Assembly (NCBI GenBank): GCA_021464245.1 | Contig: JADCRB010000074.1 | Coordinates: 2,142,979 to 2,206,978 of the forward strand | Length of the DNA stretch: 64,000 nt | DNA from: Carallia brachiata | Taxonomy: Eukaryota > Streptophyta > Magnoliopsida > Malpighiales > Rhizophoraceae | Reading direction: 5' to 3' | Shown: piece by piece, positions 1 to 12,826 of the stretch | How positions within the stretch are numbered: position 1 is the stretch's first letter | Layout of the letters: every line of letters begins with the position of its first letter | Program-made: the position numbers and the translations under genes | The notes under the pieces: model-generated | What the model saw: the letters and a program-made list of their open reading frames with translations, nothing else | The model's database searches: none | Told to the model about the DNA's origin: nothing

Positions 1-109
1 AAGACGTAATTTACAGAAAAAGAGAATGAATAAATATGCTTGCAGAGAGAGTATTCCATGACATGAACAATATTCCAGTAAATGAGATCATAGAGAATTG
101 GGAACTTAC

Positions 110-244
110 AAAGACAGAGAAGCCCCGAAAGATATCAAGAGAAGCCACCCGGGTGGTCCTCCTGACCACGATGGTGTTCTTGGCCGTCTTTGCTGATCCC
201 GCAGCTTGTTCTTCATCGTAAACTAACATACCGTGACCCACCAT
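110..244 (-). CDS. Heparan-alpha-glucosaminide N-acetyltransferase-like protein, first exon only (gene leaves the window)
   Basis: The minus-strand frame opens at ATG 244 and gives 45 residues before a strong donor (gtaagt, 109-104). The rest of the gene lies to the left of the window. Residues 32-42 read RVASLDIFRGF. This is the entry motif of the first membrane segment in the DUF5009/HGSNAT-like family, where plant members have RVASLDIFRG followed by a hydrophobic helix. The preceding basic and acidic stretch would be a short cytosolic N-terminus. Animal relatives acetylate heparan sulfate at the lysosome; the substrate in plants is unknown. ATG 244 is the first in frame; a second Met at residue 6 is also possible. 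Family assignment rests on a short motif, but the splice donor falls where this family commonly has an exon end. Confidence 0.7.
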
Positions 245-1218
245 TTATTGCCACTTATTGAACAGATTAAGCAGTGGAGCGTACGTATATGGAGCTTCTG
301 TTGCATAGAATGTGAGCAGATGATAGCTATAGATATCAAGGTACGTGGATCACATATATATTCGCACACAGGAAAGCTTTGCGATTTGGCTCCGAGCAAA
401 CGCGAGCAAGTGGGCTATCGCTATTGTAGGGTAAGGCTGGCTGATGAGGTGCAGTTATCTTCTTTTGGAAGATTCTGTTTGGGTATATTCAATCTTTCGG
501 TATACAATTATAACAGGGTTTTTGTTTTCATTGCTGTACCTAACTTAAATAGCAAGTGATCTTATGATCATTTCTTTCCTCCCCTGGCCGACCTTAATTT
601 TCGTGAATGAAAATGCTTAGTGGGTGGTGTAATTTGTGTGATTAAAGTGAGATTAAAATGATATAAATCGTTAGATTATCGAATTTAAAAAAATAAAAAA
701 ATAGATAAATTATATTTTAATCTATATATATTCTTAAACTACGTCTATGTAGCAGTGCTTTTCATTGTATCAGTGCTTCTCAGGTACTCAATATTCAATG
801 GTTAAATTGTGAATCCTGCCAATGAAATCGAAAAGGTTGTGTGCAATTATATATTCAGTCGTTTTCGCGACCAAAATTCTTGATTTTACAGTCATATCTA
901 AGCACAACGTTAGATTTGGCGGTGGCGTCACTCTTTAAAATGCGGTTGGTTTCACTATTAATCATTTGAATTAACTGAACCACTATATATATTTGGCGGT
1001 TGGTGGTTGCCATCATAGAAAGATTCTAATTGTTGAAGTAGCTACTCTCTTTGTGTAAGACCCACGTCATATACTTTGCTTTTTAGACAAGAAGTTCGTT
1101 GGCATTTGGTGAGGAAATCCGGACGTGAAAATTGTAGATGCTTTCTGTACTGAATTATGTTATATCAGCCACACAAACCGCACCTTGTGGCTTTAAAAAA
1201 ATGTAAAGGAAGATGATA
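245..1218. other. Upstream spacer of the HGSNAT-like gene, no gene seen
   Basis: This AT-rich non-coding stretch should contain the promoter and 5' UTR of the leftward gene. No long ORF in it has protein-like composition. Bases around 655-715 contain a motif (atgatataaatcgttagatt and following) that recurs in diverged form at about 53991-54050, so it is probably a worn dispersed repeat. Confidence 0.5.
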
Positions 1219-1730
1219 GCATAAATTATTAGTTAAAATTTTAAATTAGTATCTAACGTTTAAATTAATATGTAATTATGTATACAATATTTTTTATTAA
1301 AATCAGTCTTTAATGTTTTTATTGTGAAATAATTTAGTATTTTTTTATTATCTAACTGTTTAATTTATTAAAAATTATATCATCTATTAAATTACCTTTC
1401 TAATAGGATGCAATGCTATTAAAAATATAATGGTATAACATTTTCTTTTAATTTTTTTAATTTTTTTCAAAAATAGGAACAAAATAAAAAAAATTAAAAA
1501 AAATATATTACACTACTATATTTTTATTGATAGAACATTTTATTAAGAAGTGATCTGATGATATGACAAATAGATGATACATTTTTTAATAAATTAAACA
1601 GTCAGATAATAAAAAAATATTAAATTATTCTACAATTGAGATTAATTTTATCAAAAAAAATATTATATCTATAATTAAATTTTTATTCTAAATATTAATT
1701 TAAAATTTTAACGTAAATTATTATTCACGA
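1219..1730. repeat. Long foldback (MITE-like) element
   Basis: The left arm (about 1221-1412) and right arm (about 1535-1725) are imperfect reverse complements of each other. Both carry the outer block gttaaaattttaaatt (one base different) and the inner block tttttttattatctRactg. Each arm is about 190 bases around a 120-base centre, with no coding capacity. This is the structure of a foldback/MITE element with very long terminal inverted repeats. I could not define a target-site duplication, so the exact ends are approximate. Confidence 0.7.
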
Positions 1731-1870
1731 ACACTCGCGGCAAATATTGCGTGATTCCATAGACAGATGTCACAAGAGAGTCAACATCTGACGATCCACC
1801 AAAGCAGAGATCGGCACTGTGTCCCAGGAGCGGGTGATGACCAATAAGGTTACTATTTCTACAAAAAAAC

Positions 1871-2359
1871 AACACTATGTTTGGGAGGGGCGAAAGTGGG
1901 GAGAGAAAAAAGAAAGTAAGAGAATTAAAGTAAATTATTATATTTGGGAAATATTTGAAAAGTGGGGGAGAAGAAAGTTTCTAATTCCTCTAATCCTCCT
2001 TACCCCACCAAAATCAATCCTCCCAAAAATGAGAGGAAAGTTGTTAGTTCTCATACTAAATTTATTAAATGACTCAATTACCCTTACATAATTTAAAAAT
2101 TACAATTTTACCTAAATAAAATATCTTAATAAAATTTTTATTATAAAGGATAAAATTGTTATTTCAACATATTTTATATTCTTTTCCCTCACTTTCCACC
2201 ATTTCCCAAACAAAAGAATTTATAATTTTCCTCCCTCTCATCACCTCTTTCCAAACACAAGAGATGATAAAAAATATTCTTTTCCTCTAATGATCCTCTT
2301 CTCCACTTTTCTCTCCCTCACTTTCCTCCCCCTCAAGAATTTTATCCAAACACAGTGTT
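1871..2359. repeat. MITE-like element with aacactRtgtttgg termini
   Basis: The left end reads aacactatgtttgg and the right end is its reverse complement with one mismatch (ccaaacacagtgtt). The G/A-rich subterminal part on the left (gaaagtggggagagaaa) is matched by a C/T-rich part on the right (tttctctccctcactttc). The middle is AT-rich. A 90-codon frame inside at 1819-2091 has no recognisable domain and is taken as chance. No clear target-site duplication was found, so the boundaries are tentative. Confidence 0.6.
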
Positions 2360-3142
2360 AGGATCCGGCCCAACTCCCTAGAGGCTAACACCAACAATCT
2401 ATACTTTTCTTAGGAGACCTTATGAGACATACATGGTTAAATTGAAGGAAGGATCTGTTCAAGCTAAAAAGTATACAAACGAGCACAAGTATTATCTTTG
2501 TTAATCGGTTTCCAACATGCCGAATATCTCACCTTTGGATTAAGGACATTAGGTAATTTTGTCTATCGAAATTGCCAACTTCTCCGCTTATAACTTCGTC
2601 ATGTTTGGATATTCTCAGCGGGCAGGCTTGGCCATTCAACAAGCATAATCAAGTTTATTGTTCTTGAGTTCTAAAAATTGATTATTTAAATCTAATTGCA
2701 GTGGTCACGCAATTAGGTTCCAATACACAATCCCGAAACTCAAAAACAGCAATAAACTTGAAGCACAGAGAATGAAGACAAGCACAGGTGAGATAGTGAC
2801 CTAATATAATACAGCCCACCAGTCCCACTAATCTGATTGAAAGTTTTACCTGGCATGCAAGCATATCACAAACTTAGCCTGATCAGCAAACATAAATGAC
2901 AAAAACGAAGCATTAGAATAGAGGACCAAAAGGACTTAAATTGTTGACAAAGAGCCCTAAATAAAGGATCATAAGTAGGTTCACGACCAACAATCCTTCA
3001 TTATACTTCAAAGAGAATAGACCTAAAAAGTTAGAACCAATGACTTAAAAACCTAGCTACCAGCGCAAACAAAAACAGAGTCCCTATCTCTCATATCAAC
3101 ATCTCCCAATAATATGGGCATCAAAATATCAATTATCAATGG
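2360..3142. other. 3' flank of the SKP1-like gene
   Basis: Non-coding sequence. The portion next to 3142 (roughly 2900-3142, minus strand) is likely the 3' UTR and polyadenylation region of the SKP1-like gene. Nothing else could be identified. Confidence 0.4.
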
Positions 3143-3985
3143 TCACTCAAATGCCCATGCATTCTCCTTCCGAACCGCAGCCTCCTCCTCTGGGGTGAAA
3201 TCGTTCTTGATGTGAAATATCTCGCGGATCTCCTCTGGGCTCTTTCCCTTCATCATGTCCGCTACCGTCTGGCAAGTCAAATCCAGCAAGCTCTTGATAT
3301 TCAGATAATTTGAAGCCTGAAAACAATATTAAACATTGTAAATTAAATTCATCAATCAACAAAACAATTCCAAAAGAGCCCTTTCAAACAGCAGAGCAGA
3401 CCTAAACTAACTACAGCAACAAAAGGCAAATTACAAATTACTAACTATGTCAAAATAAAGCTCCAGAAACCCAAAAGACCATTGAAGATGTTACCGAACA
3501 ATTGGAAAATTAATCCAATTCCAGACAACAATTAGCAAATATAATAACATTAACAATCTCTCAACAAAAACGAGATTATTATAAACTACAAAATTAACCC
3601 AAAAAAAAAAAAAAAACTCCCAACAGATATATAAAGACAACGTTATTAAAGGGAGTAAATTGGGGGCGGGCGAGAGAGATACCAAGATGAGGTCAAAGAG
3701 GGTGCTCTGGTCAACCTTGACGAACTCGGCATCCCAGGTCTTGAGTTCATCGGAGAACAAATTGCCCTTGTCGGCGGCCTTCGCCTCGACGTGCTTCCTG
3801 CAGTACTCGATAACCTTGGCCAGGATCGTGGCCGTCACGTTCGGCAACGGGATAGCGCTGTCGGCGCAGCCGTCCTCGATCATATGCTTTATGGTCTGCG
3901 ACTCCTCCGCCACCGTCTGGTCCACCTCGAAGGTCTCCCCCTCCGACGATTTCAATAATATCATCTTCTTCGTTGCTTCCGACAT
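3143..3985 (-). CDS. SKP1: SKP1-like protein (ASK), SCF ubiquitin ligase adaptor
   Basis: There are two coding exons on the minus strand: 3985-3683 (101 codons) and 3316-3143 (57 codons plus TGA), joined in phase 0 across a 366-base intron. The product is 158 residues, the usual SKP1/ASK length. The N-terminal BTB/POZ-like fold starts [15 protein letters not shown] (the cullin-binding half). The C-terminal half has the F-box-binding Skp1 helices ([20 protein letters not shown]) and the family-typical end ENAWAFE. In the SCF complex the protein bridges CUL1 and F-box proteins in nucleus and cytosol. The intron lies after LFDLIL, the conserved position in plant SKP1 genes. No disruption is visible. 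Which ASK paralogue it corresponds to cannot be decided. Confidence 0.95.
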
Positions 3986-4122
3986 TGTTTTTCTATAATG
4001 TCGATTGGTGATTTCACCGATTTGCGAGAAGGAAACGAAACCCTAACCGCCAAAATTCTCGACTCCGAAGGATAACCGTACTAAAGTCAGTGGTGCCGAC
4101 TCACAAGTCACTATTCACCGCT

Positions 4123-4130
4123 TATTTATA
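4123..4130 (-). promoter_or_regulatory. TATA box of the SKP1-like gene
   Basis: Read on the minus strand this is TATAAATA, 138 bases upstream of the SKP1 start codon. The distance fits a roughly 100-base 5' UTR. The spacer beyond it soon becomes very AT-rich, so other TATA-like strings exist; this one is in the best position. Confidence 0.55.
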
Positions 4131-6826
4131 GAGCACCTTTAGGGCTCTGTACGTCGTCTCCCAAAACCTACGTTTAACTTAGACATTTTACACCGAAATT
4201 GGACTTTGTTTTAAATTACGATTCCGAACCCTGGTAGGCATACTGTGAACACTAAACAGTGAAAATTATTCTTTTTTTCATTATTTTTATTTTCGAAAAA
4301 AATAAGCACATGAAAATTTGTATACAGATTTAATAATATAATAATATTTTTATATCATTTTAAACAAAAAAAATTTTTGAAGGAAATTTTTTTTAAATAA
4401 TTTTATACAATATTTATATTTTATATTTTAAAATAAAATTCATTTAAATTTTAATTTTAATTTTTTTAAAAAAAAATTCATTGTAAAAAAATAATTATTC
4501 AAAATTACACCACTTTTTTAATTTTTTCTCATTATTTTCTTAAAATATTTTTTTATTGGAGCACCCTCGGGTGGTGCACCTGAGGGGATGTAGTGAAACC
4601 CATTTATTTTTTCGCTCCATAAAATCTGACTTGTCCACGCAACAAACAAGGGGGCCTATTTATTATTTTACTTAATTAGGAGTCGAACCAAATAGAACGA
4701 AAAAAAAAAATCATCTAATTAACCTAATTAAATTTGCAATTTAATAGATTTTTTTTTTTCAATTTATTGGCTCCCATTAGCACTCAATTGGAGATCTTCA
4801 ACTTTAAAAACTTTTAGTATTTGTCAGAAAATTACATAATTATGGAGATTTGAAAGTGATCAAATCTAAATTTTAACAATCAATTAATAATAATAATTTT
4901 GACGTAATCAAATTAAGATTATAGTAATTACTAAATATTAATTCATAATTTATTACTACATATTAATTTATAATCTTATTATTATTGTAAATATAGGTAT
5001 CTCTTATAAGTAAATTAATTTTCACTATATATAGCCAAATTTGTGTACTATCTAAGAAAACTATTGTAAAATATGGTCAGGTCAAGCTGTTATAGATAAT
5101 TTTTTTTGATTTTAAGTCTCATCTGGAGAAGAAAAAATAAGAGATATGAAAATGAAGTATTGCAATTGGTTGCTTTTTTTCTTTTTTCAGACGCTCTCCT
5201 TTTTTGTGCATGAAAATAGGATTAATGGTCACGTGGCATGTGATACAAGTGACACGTAACGCAACTTTTATATGATTTTGAATTGACGGGAATGGCCCTG
5301 CATGTTTCGTCGATACAATTCCACAGCACATTTATTCTAGTCCTTAACGGGAATTTACTAAAGTAAAGCGGAAGCCAAAATAAGTGTGAATGACAAACAG
5401 ATTGGACCTGGGTCTTGGTTGAAGAAGCCTTGAAAGGATTAAGGCTCTATTTTTTTCTTAAGGCGTTGGGCCTAGGTTGAAAGGATGGAGGCCCTTTGTT
5501 GGTCTTTACAGTCGTGGGTCCAGTCCAGCCCAATGCTTCACTAGGCGAAATTTGGTTGTCAGCCCACTTTGCAAACTCTCTCGCTCGCGCGCTGGGGCGT
5601 GTCTGGCGCAAGCCAGCGAGAGGAGCGTACGTGTCGGCGTTAGGTAACCGCGGAGAGGGCATGTGTTGGAGTGTTGCAACTTGCAACGTCAAATGAATAA
5701 GAGAAATAAGTGATTTATTTGTCTCATCCGCCGGCTTCCACTTTGTGGTTACAAAACCAATTTCACCTACGTTGTCCCAATCCAATCTAATTAAAGAATT
5801 TGGTCAGTCTTTTGTTGTTATTGTACTAGTTTGGTAATATAACAACTCTGAATTATTTTTTAAAGACATTATCATAATTAAAAATTTATACTTTTATCGC
5901 AAAAATTTTAAGTTTTAACGGTGAAAAAAAGTATATGATTTAAAAAAATATGTAACTCATATTTTTATCTCCCACTAAAATATACCTAATAAGTGGAACA
6001 TAGTTGGGGGAGGGACCATTTGTTAAGTGATTGTGTGTTAGGTTGCTGGTGTTTCTGGTTGACATTTGGCCCGGAGATCAAATTAGTTTTCCGAAAATGT
6101 ATTTTATGTTTTAAATTTTATACTAACCTCCCAAATTTTGATGGATATCATTTGACTTGGAGATGATTTACTTTTGAACAAATATAGAAGTTTAAATCTA
6201 TCTGGAACAAAGACGGATTTTTTTTTTTTTTAAGAAAATTATTCTTTGTAGCTCCGAAAAGGTTTCTCGATGGGAAAAAAAAAAATCCACAGTTTTGTGA
6301 AAAATATTAAAACTCATAATTTATTTGGTGTGCCATCTTCTATTTCCTGCAGATAGTCATTGGTCATTGTAAATTTATTTTTTGTTGTTCAAAAATAAAT
6401 TGTCATTGGTCGAATTCCTTGTGCCAGAAAGAGAACGTCCCATCTCTAAATCGAAAAACAAAAGAGCATCACTAAAAAATTGCAGTTTGAAAAATTTTTA
6501 AATATAATTATATTTTAATATTTTTATAATTATTGTGATACTTTTTAATTAAAAATATAATAATATGTATTTTTTTTTTGTTGAAAAATTATTACAATAA
6601 TTATAAAAATTTAAAATATTGTTATATTCAGACAAAAATTTAAATATAAAATTTATGTGATATACTTTTTTCTAAAATAATGCGTAAATGAACGTATTAT
6701 AATTGAGTGTTATGTTATACAACAAAATACTTTATTATTATAATAAAAATTAAAAATATTTTTTAATTTATTTATTTTTTATAAAAATTAAATATTTTAT
6801 TACAAAAATAAAGCGTATAATTACAA
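4131..6826. other. Divergent intergenic region between SKP1-like and NiCoT genes
   Basis: No gene is supported here. It contains a GC-rich near-palindrome at about 4563-4585 (ccctcgggtg, spacer gtg, cacctgaggg) standing alone in AT-rich DNA. It also has a GC-rich island around 5580-5660 and long AT-rich runs. A 112-codon minus-strand frame at 5447-5785 spans the GC island but has no domain and no splice context, so I treat it as chance. Promoters for the divergent genes must lie at the two edges. Confidence 0.45.
6497..6640. repeat. AT-rich foldback sequence
   Basis: The stretch tttttataattattgtgata (about 6522-6541) is mirrored by attacaataattataaaaat (about 6590-6609) as an imperfect inverted repeat, and the similarity continues outward for some 20 bases on each side. 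It probably represents a short, worn MITE or simple AT-rich hairpin. Ends are not defined. Confidence 0.4.
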
Positions 6827-6927
6827 TGGGTCGCTGCCTACTGCGGAACTCTTTTCAATTTTCAGTTTCAGGAGTTAACCCCCTTAACTCTGACAAAAAT
6901 TTATCGCTTCACCATCCCGTGCGTTCG

Positions 6928-6952
6928 TCTCTCTCTCTCTCTCTCTCTCTCT
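6928..6952 (+). repeat. (CT)n microsatellite in the NiCoT 5' leader
   Basis: About 12 uninterrupted CT units end 25 bases before the NiCoT ATG. CT-rich leaders are common near plant transcription starts. Confidence 0.85.
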
Positions 6953-6977
6953 GCGAAAAGCCTCTCCACAGAAACAG

Positions 6978-9304
6978 ATGGAGAGGCTTCTGTACTATTC
7001 TTCTCCAACCCCTCTCAAAACCCACCGCCTGAAATCCACTCCAATTCTCCCTCGGCTCACCCGATTTGACTCATCAAAACTCGGCCTTCCCTCTCTGCAA
7101 CGCCCGGATTGCAGGCGAGTCAACTCTCTCTTTTGCAATTATGATAACCCAGCAATTCCTTCCAACAAACTGCCATCTCTTTCTCATAACAGAGATGACC
7201 CGCCAACTGGGTCGCCGCCAAAGTCTCAGCTTTCCAAACAGATCGCCGATGGAAATTCCACACAACAAAAGGTACTTATCAATTTGGTTGAGGTTGCTGT
7301 CTTTTTTTCATTTGACGGTTTTTTCTTGGAAAAGAAAATTTATTATCTCACGTTCTGCTCCGGTTGTGTCATAAACGTTTAATTTTTAGGAGCGGATGTT
7401 GCTAAATTAACATGATTACTGCAAAAGGTTTCAAATTTTCGGTGACATTGAGGTAGAATAAATAATAACATCTTTGATCTGTTTCTGTCTTCCTCTCCTT
7501 TTACATAATTCTAGGAATTAGCTGTTTGTGCTGGAAGCAGAGAATAGCAAGGTTTGATCTTTTGGGTATGGAAGCATTTATAAGACAGCAAAATAATTTG
7601 TAGACCTCTGAGTGGTTTAAAGGAAAGAGCAATTATGTTAATGACTTATTGTTGCACTGTTGCTAATTTGCTATCATAAACAAAACTATAGCTAGGTGCT
7701 TTATCTCTTCAGTTTACAACGACCTACCTTCTTGTGTGTCAGTTTTCCATGCCTTAATCGCAAGAGGTTTGGACACGACTCCTTTCTTTCATTCTCTTCC
7801 CTTTTATGGCTGTTGTCTCATAACATGTCCCATAATGTTGCCCGCGGGACCTCCTATATGCTCACATGTTTACATGGAAGAAATCACAGGTAGAAAGCAG
7901 TGAGCGATTCCCTCCCTTTTTGTTCCTGCTTAAAACTTTTGGAGAAAAGAACATCTGATATCATTAGTTTAGGACACTCAACACTATTTTCATAACATTG
8001 ATGGAGTGAACTTGACATTTAAACAAAAGAATGCTTGTAAGTATTCGTCAGGTTCCTCTTGAGAGTTTGATCGCTACATGCTATGTCTGTTCATCTTCCC
8101 CTAATCTTCCATTATCCAAAAGCAATGCATCCCTACTGAATTGAACTAGTTCACTAAGTTTCAGATTTGAAACCTTTCAGTCTTCTAGCATATAACCATC
8201 CAGGAAACCCTAAAACAGGATTGAAGCTTCTTAATCAAGATGCTTGGATTTAGTCAGTGAATTGTGGTGTATCTGCAAACCTTTAGAACATCTAAATTAC
8301 AGGTTGCCATTGAAAAACTGTGAACGCCAATAGATTTTCAGGATGCCATGTCAATTTGATTGAAGATGTTTTAGCTCTTATCATAATTCTTCTGGTTTGC
8401 AGTTAGTTCCGTCTTTAAATGCTTGCCATATTCAATATGCACCAAATTGCAGTATGCAGTTACCCTTGGGACTTTTATGTTACTCTCTGCTCTCATGATG
8501 TTCCTGGTCAACCCACTTTTTGCATCACCGGCATTTGCTACGTTTCAAACAGCTGCGAGGACTGGGGGTCCAGCTGCTGCTGCTGCAGTAGGGATAACAC
8601 TGATGCGAACTGAATTATTAAGTAGTGCTTGGACTGGTTTCTTTGCTGGTTGCTTACACACGTTGTCAGGGCCTGATCACCTTGCTGCTTTAGCTCCACT
8701 CTCCATTGGTCGTTCCCGAATGGAAAGTGCTGTTGTTGGAGCTCTATGGGGCTGTGGTCATGATGCCGGTCAGGTCTTATTTGGTTTGCTGTTTATATTG
8801 CTGAAGGATCGGCTTCACATTGAAGTTATCAGAGCTTGGGGTACAAGAGTTGTTGGTTTGACTCTGCTTGTTATTGGTGCCATTGGAATCAGGGAAGCTT
8901 CAGAAGTTCCAACCCCATGTGTTGCCTTGGAAAATAGCGAGTGCGATGTTAGTGTCTATGAAGCACTGGAAAGCCCTACAGTGGGGGCAAGCAAGAAGAA
9001 GGTGGGTTTTGCTACTTTTGCTACCGGCATTGTCCACGGGCTGCAGCCAGATGCCCTGATGATGGTCCTGCCTGCGCTTGCGTTGCCATCTCGGTTGGCT
9101 GGTGCTGCATTTCTCGTTATGTTCCTTTTCGGGACGGTGATTGCAATGGGAAGCTACACAGTATTTATAGGCTCTTGTAGTCGGGCATTAAAAGAACGGG
9201 TACCTAGGATAACAGAGAAACTCACATGGGCATCCTCCCTTGTGGCAATTGGTCTCGGCCTTGCTATTATCATTAGCCAATTTTTTGGATTCAGCTTGTA
9301 TTGA
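6978..9304 (+). CDS. NicO/UreH-like high-affinity nickel transporter family protein, probably plastid-targeted
   Basis: There are two coding exons: 6978-7271 (98 codons) and 8453-9304 (283 codons plus TGA). They join in phase 0 across a 1181-base intron (donor gtactt, acceptor ttgcag) to give 381 residues. Exon 1 is Ser/Pro/Lys/Arg-rich and poor in acidic residues, like a chloroplast transit peptide. Exon 2 is hydrophobic with about six membrane segments and two half-motifs. The first is HTLSGPDHLAALAP, with the His/Asp-His pattern of the NiCoT/UreH fold; the second is ATGIVHGLQPDALMM. Arabidopsis relatives (At2g16800, At4g35080 as I recall them) have similar length and a plastid prediction. 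Metal specificity in plants is unproven; a role in plastid metal ion movement is inferred. An alternative acceptor at 8401-8402 breaks the frame and was not used. A 68-codon frame at 6826-7032 overlaps the start and could act as a uORF if transcription begins far enough upstream. Confidence 0.92.
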
Positions 9305-12300
9305 TCCATCCATCTGACCCACCCAGCATTATTGAGAGAAAGATCTTTAGAAACGAATATTCAATTTGTTTACGGCAAGCAACCAGTAATTAGTTTTAGT
9401 GATATTTGTCAACCATCGTATTTTAAGGTTGTAATTATCTGAGAAGAGCTGGCAATTGATTTATTGGCAAAATGTCTTAGTCGATTCTCAGCGTTCTTTT
9501 TTTTTTAGGTCCAAATAGACCCTTAACAGGGCCTCCTAAACAATGTGATGGCACAATGACATTGAATCAATCCTGAACTCAGCTTAGTCAACCCGCTCCT
9601 TAACTCGGTCAAAGCTTCAAATTTTGTTACCCGGATTCATCCATGAAAAAGGAAACCCGTTCTTAAGTTTGAACCCCACGAGCCATAATCTGAACATTAC
9701 TGTTTGAGATTTCAGTCGATGATTTTTGGGTCGATTTGTAAGCCAGTGTAGCCGAACTTTGTTATACTCAAATGTCGGTTTGGTTATTAAACAAGCCTAA
9801 CGTAAAGCTTTGTGTCAGTATTGTTTGATAATAAGTTGAACTCGAGCCACCCTTACTCCTATCAAACTGAGGTTTCAAGTTTTTCACAAATGTGTCATAT
9901 AATTTGATGATATTAATAAAATAATTAAAATTAAAAATTTTAGTCATATATAAAATTAAAACTACAACAAATATTCATTTTAATCAAACTAATCATTTAA
10001 AACTAAATATTTATATAAAATTCGTGAATATAAATTTGTGTAACATATAATTTTAAACACAAGCCTTATGGCTTGTAACATAATAAATGAGTTTTTTAAA
10101 ATTATTATATAAAGAAATTTTTAAATGAATTGTTTAAAAATTTATTCAAATTTTCTTGCCTTTCTTCTAACTCGGCTTGTTTATTAAACAAGTTTCAAAA
10201 TGAGGCTTAAGTGTTGCTCATTTACATAAATAAACGAATTTAAGCAAATTCTTATAAAACTGAGTCACCAAACTTGTGACGAACTGATCAACTCTGATAC
10301 AAGTAAGTCCTCGTATTCTCGGTGCTCTTCTGCTCGGATTGTCAGAAGTGCAATCTTTGCCCCGTCCCATTCGGACTTCTCCATTTAACTGATGTAAATA
10401 AACCTTGTGTACTGCCATCGATATGGGCTGGCCCAAGCCTTATAGAATACATGTCTTGATATGGAAAATAGGCAAATAGGAGAGTGTCCTACAAATATGT
10501 CAGAAAGATTTATTTATATCTCTTATTCGAAATAAGTCAAACAATTTATACTAAATTTATGAGAGAACAAATTCTACCGTGCTCAGTAAATGTCACTAAA
10601 TTTTTCCTAATCTCGGAGGAACTAGAGTAACTTTAGCCAATGGGGTATATGTCTAGAATAAGAATTTGGCTGAAGCTTTTTTCCCGGCACTCCGCGGAGA
10701 ATTAGATTTGGGCCAAAATTTGGGCCCGCTACTCTATCCTTTGAAATTTACTTTATCTATTTAGGCCAGATGCTATCAAATAACTCCATGTTTAAACGTT
10801 GGAGTGGAAATTTCTAGCCGTTGCAACAAAAACGGCAACAGTAGACCAAAAAAATTTAAAAAACAACAATAACGGCAACATTAACGGTGATGATTATTTA
10901 CCAAACGATTAACTTTATTATTATTATGTATTGTTGCCAGTCACCGTCGTCATACAGGCCGGGAATCCCGTTGCTGCTACGACGTGGCATTTAACAGCGA
11001 ATGGTCAACGTCCATGTCGGCACCATCTTCCACGGAATCCCGTACACTTAATCCCAGAGAAATTAATTCAACAATAAAGGAAAAGCAAAACCCAAAAGAA
11101 AGAAAAAAAACAGAACATAAACATGAAGAAGAAACGGGAGGAACAGCTTTTAATAGGGTTTTCTTTTTCTTTGTTGTAAGGCCCCAGGACAAACGACAAT
11201 GTCACACACGGACTGACTGGTCACAGTACAGAGGTTCGGATCGAGGGATCAGAATACCCAGTGGGGAAAAGTGAAAGGCAGCAGCTCCCCCGCCCCATAA
11301 AAAAAAAAAAAAAAAAAAGAGTTCTAATGATCTATCGTAAATAGTACTAAATTACTGTATTATTTATTTAATAATATTATTAATTTATTTTTTTAATAAT
11401 GTCTAAAACTTTATTTTTTTATAAAATTCAGATATCTAACGCATATCACTTGAATTTTAAATAACAAATCTTGCGAAATATTTCTCAATGTCAGAAAAAA
11501 AAAAAAAAAAAGAAAAGTCTGCGTGGGCACCGGAATCTTGTGGAAAATCTGGAGGACCCACCGTACGAGGAGACTTCTTAAATTACCAAGCTGCCCCCAT
11601 CTCATGTCAATTCACAAAACTTCAGTTTCCACTTCTCGCAAGTAACTCCATATCAATATTATATTATATTATATGGACTTAAATTTGGATTTTGATTTGT
11701 GCACTTCCTTTTTACGGGTTTTCCCTTTGACAGCAGGATCTGGGGTTGAAAATAGTTGAATGGGTAACTGATGATTTTGTCGGATTATTAGCCCGACGTC
11801 TAGATCAATATAAAATTCTATTCCTCAATAAAAAAAAAAACCAAAAGGAAAATCGAATTTTTGCAACTACAAGGTGAAGGAAAAGGATGAAAATTGTTGG
11901 AACAGAAAACGGATGTAGGGCAGACTTCCATTTATCATAATTTTGTGGAAGAAGGCGGCAATGGTACAGATTTGTGCTCTTGGCCCACATTGATTTTGGG
12001 TTTCCAAAAAGTCCTTTCAATTCATCAACCAGCCAAGCTAGCTTTGTTTCAATAGATTACAATTGGTTTGGTGCCCACCCCAAACCAGAATTTGCTGTTT
12101 TTGTGTAATATTTTCAATGAATTGTTGCATCTGTCGTTACAACGATAAAAAGTGTTGAACTTAAAACGAGGAAAAGGCGGAGTCTTTAGCGCTTTACATT
12201 TAAATAGAGTGTGTCGCTTTTGTCCTACAACTGAGGCAATGTTGGTTCCGGTCAGACTCGTAGGTTGGCAGCATACTTTCGATTTCCTTTTTACAGAGTA

Positions 12301-12826
12301 AAAAATAAATGCGCAAGATAAAATCCCCATTAATCAGTTTCTACTTTACGTAGACACAGGCAGAATTGTGAGTCTGACATTGCTTTCAATCTCTATGGTC
12401 ACTGTTGTTGGAATTGGGGTTCACTGGCGAAGCCAACTCAATTGGGGAAAATCTGATAGTGAATGATCAAATCATATCCACCCCAACAGACAAAAGTAAT
12501 AAACCAGAAAGAGGGAAAAAGTAAAATGTCCACTTAAGGAAAAGATGCCCTTCACTGTCCTGTAATTCTGCTCAATGTTTTTGATTCAGATCTTTATGCC
12601 TGTTTAAAGTACTAATAAAAACTAAAAATCTAAACACAGAAGACCCTAAAAAGGCAAAAAAAAAAGAACACCAATTAATATTTTAATAATTACATACTAA
12701 AATACCAGCATGCATTGCACTTGGCATCGAACTAGTATCTAATTTTCTTTCTTTAATTTTCTATTCACTTTCACATTTCCCGGAAAGATTTTCCTTGTGG
12801 GGTGGGGGTGGGGTGGCCTAGAGGTT
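9305..12826. other. Intergenic region between NiCoT and RING genes
   Basis: This holds the 3' UTR of the NiCoT gene (from 9305) and of the RING gene (up to 12826), facing each other. Between 9500 and 10250 there are fragments such as gaactcgagccaccctta and cttgtttattaaacaag. They resemble the subterminal sequence of the hAT-like element at 18521-19460, so this part is probably an eroded relative. Poly(A) tracts lie at about 11300-11319 and 11490-11511. ORFs at 10984-11274 and 12049-12330 have no recognisable features. Confidence 0.4.

Noticed and set aside
1819..2091. 90-codon plus-strand frame
   Set aside because: It overlaps the MITE-like element and its sequence is explained by the purine-rich subterminal region.
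5447..5785. 112-codon minus-strand frame over a GC-rich island
   Set aside because: There is no domain, the composition follows local GC content, and no splice partners were found.
8403..8452. Alternative NiCoT exon 2 start using the acceptor at 8401-8402
   Set aside because: Joining exon 1 there breaks the reading frame; the acceptor at 8451-8452 keeps phase 0.
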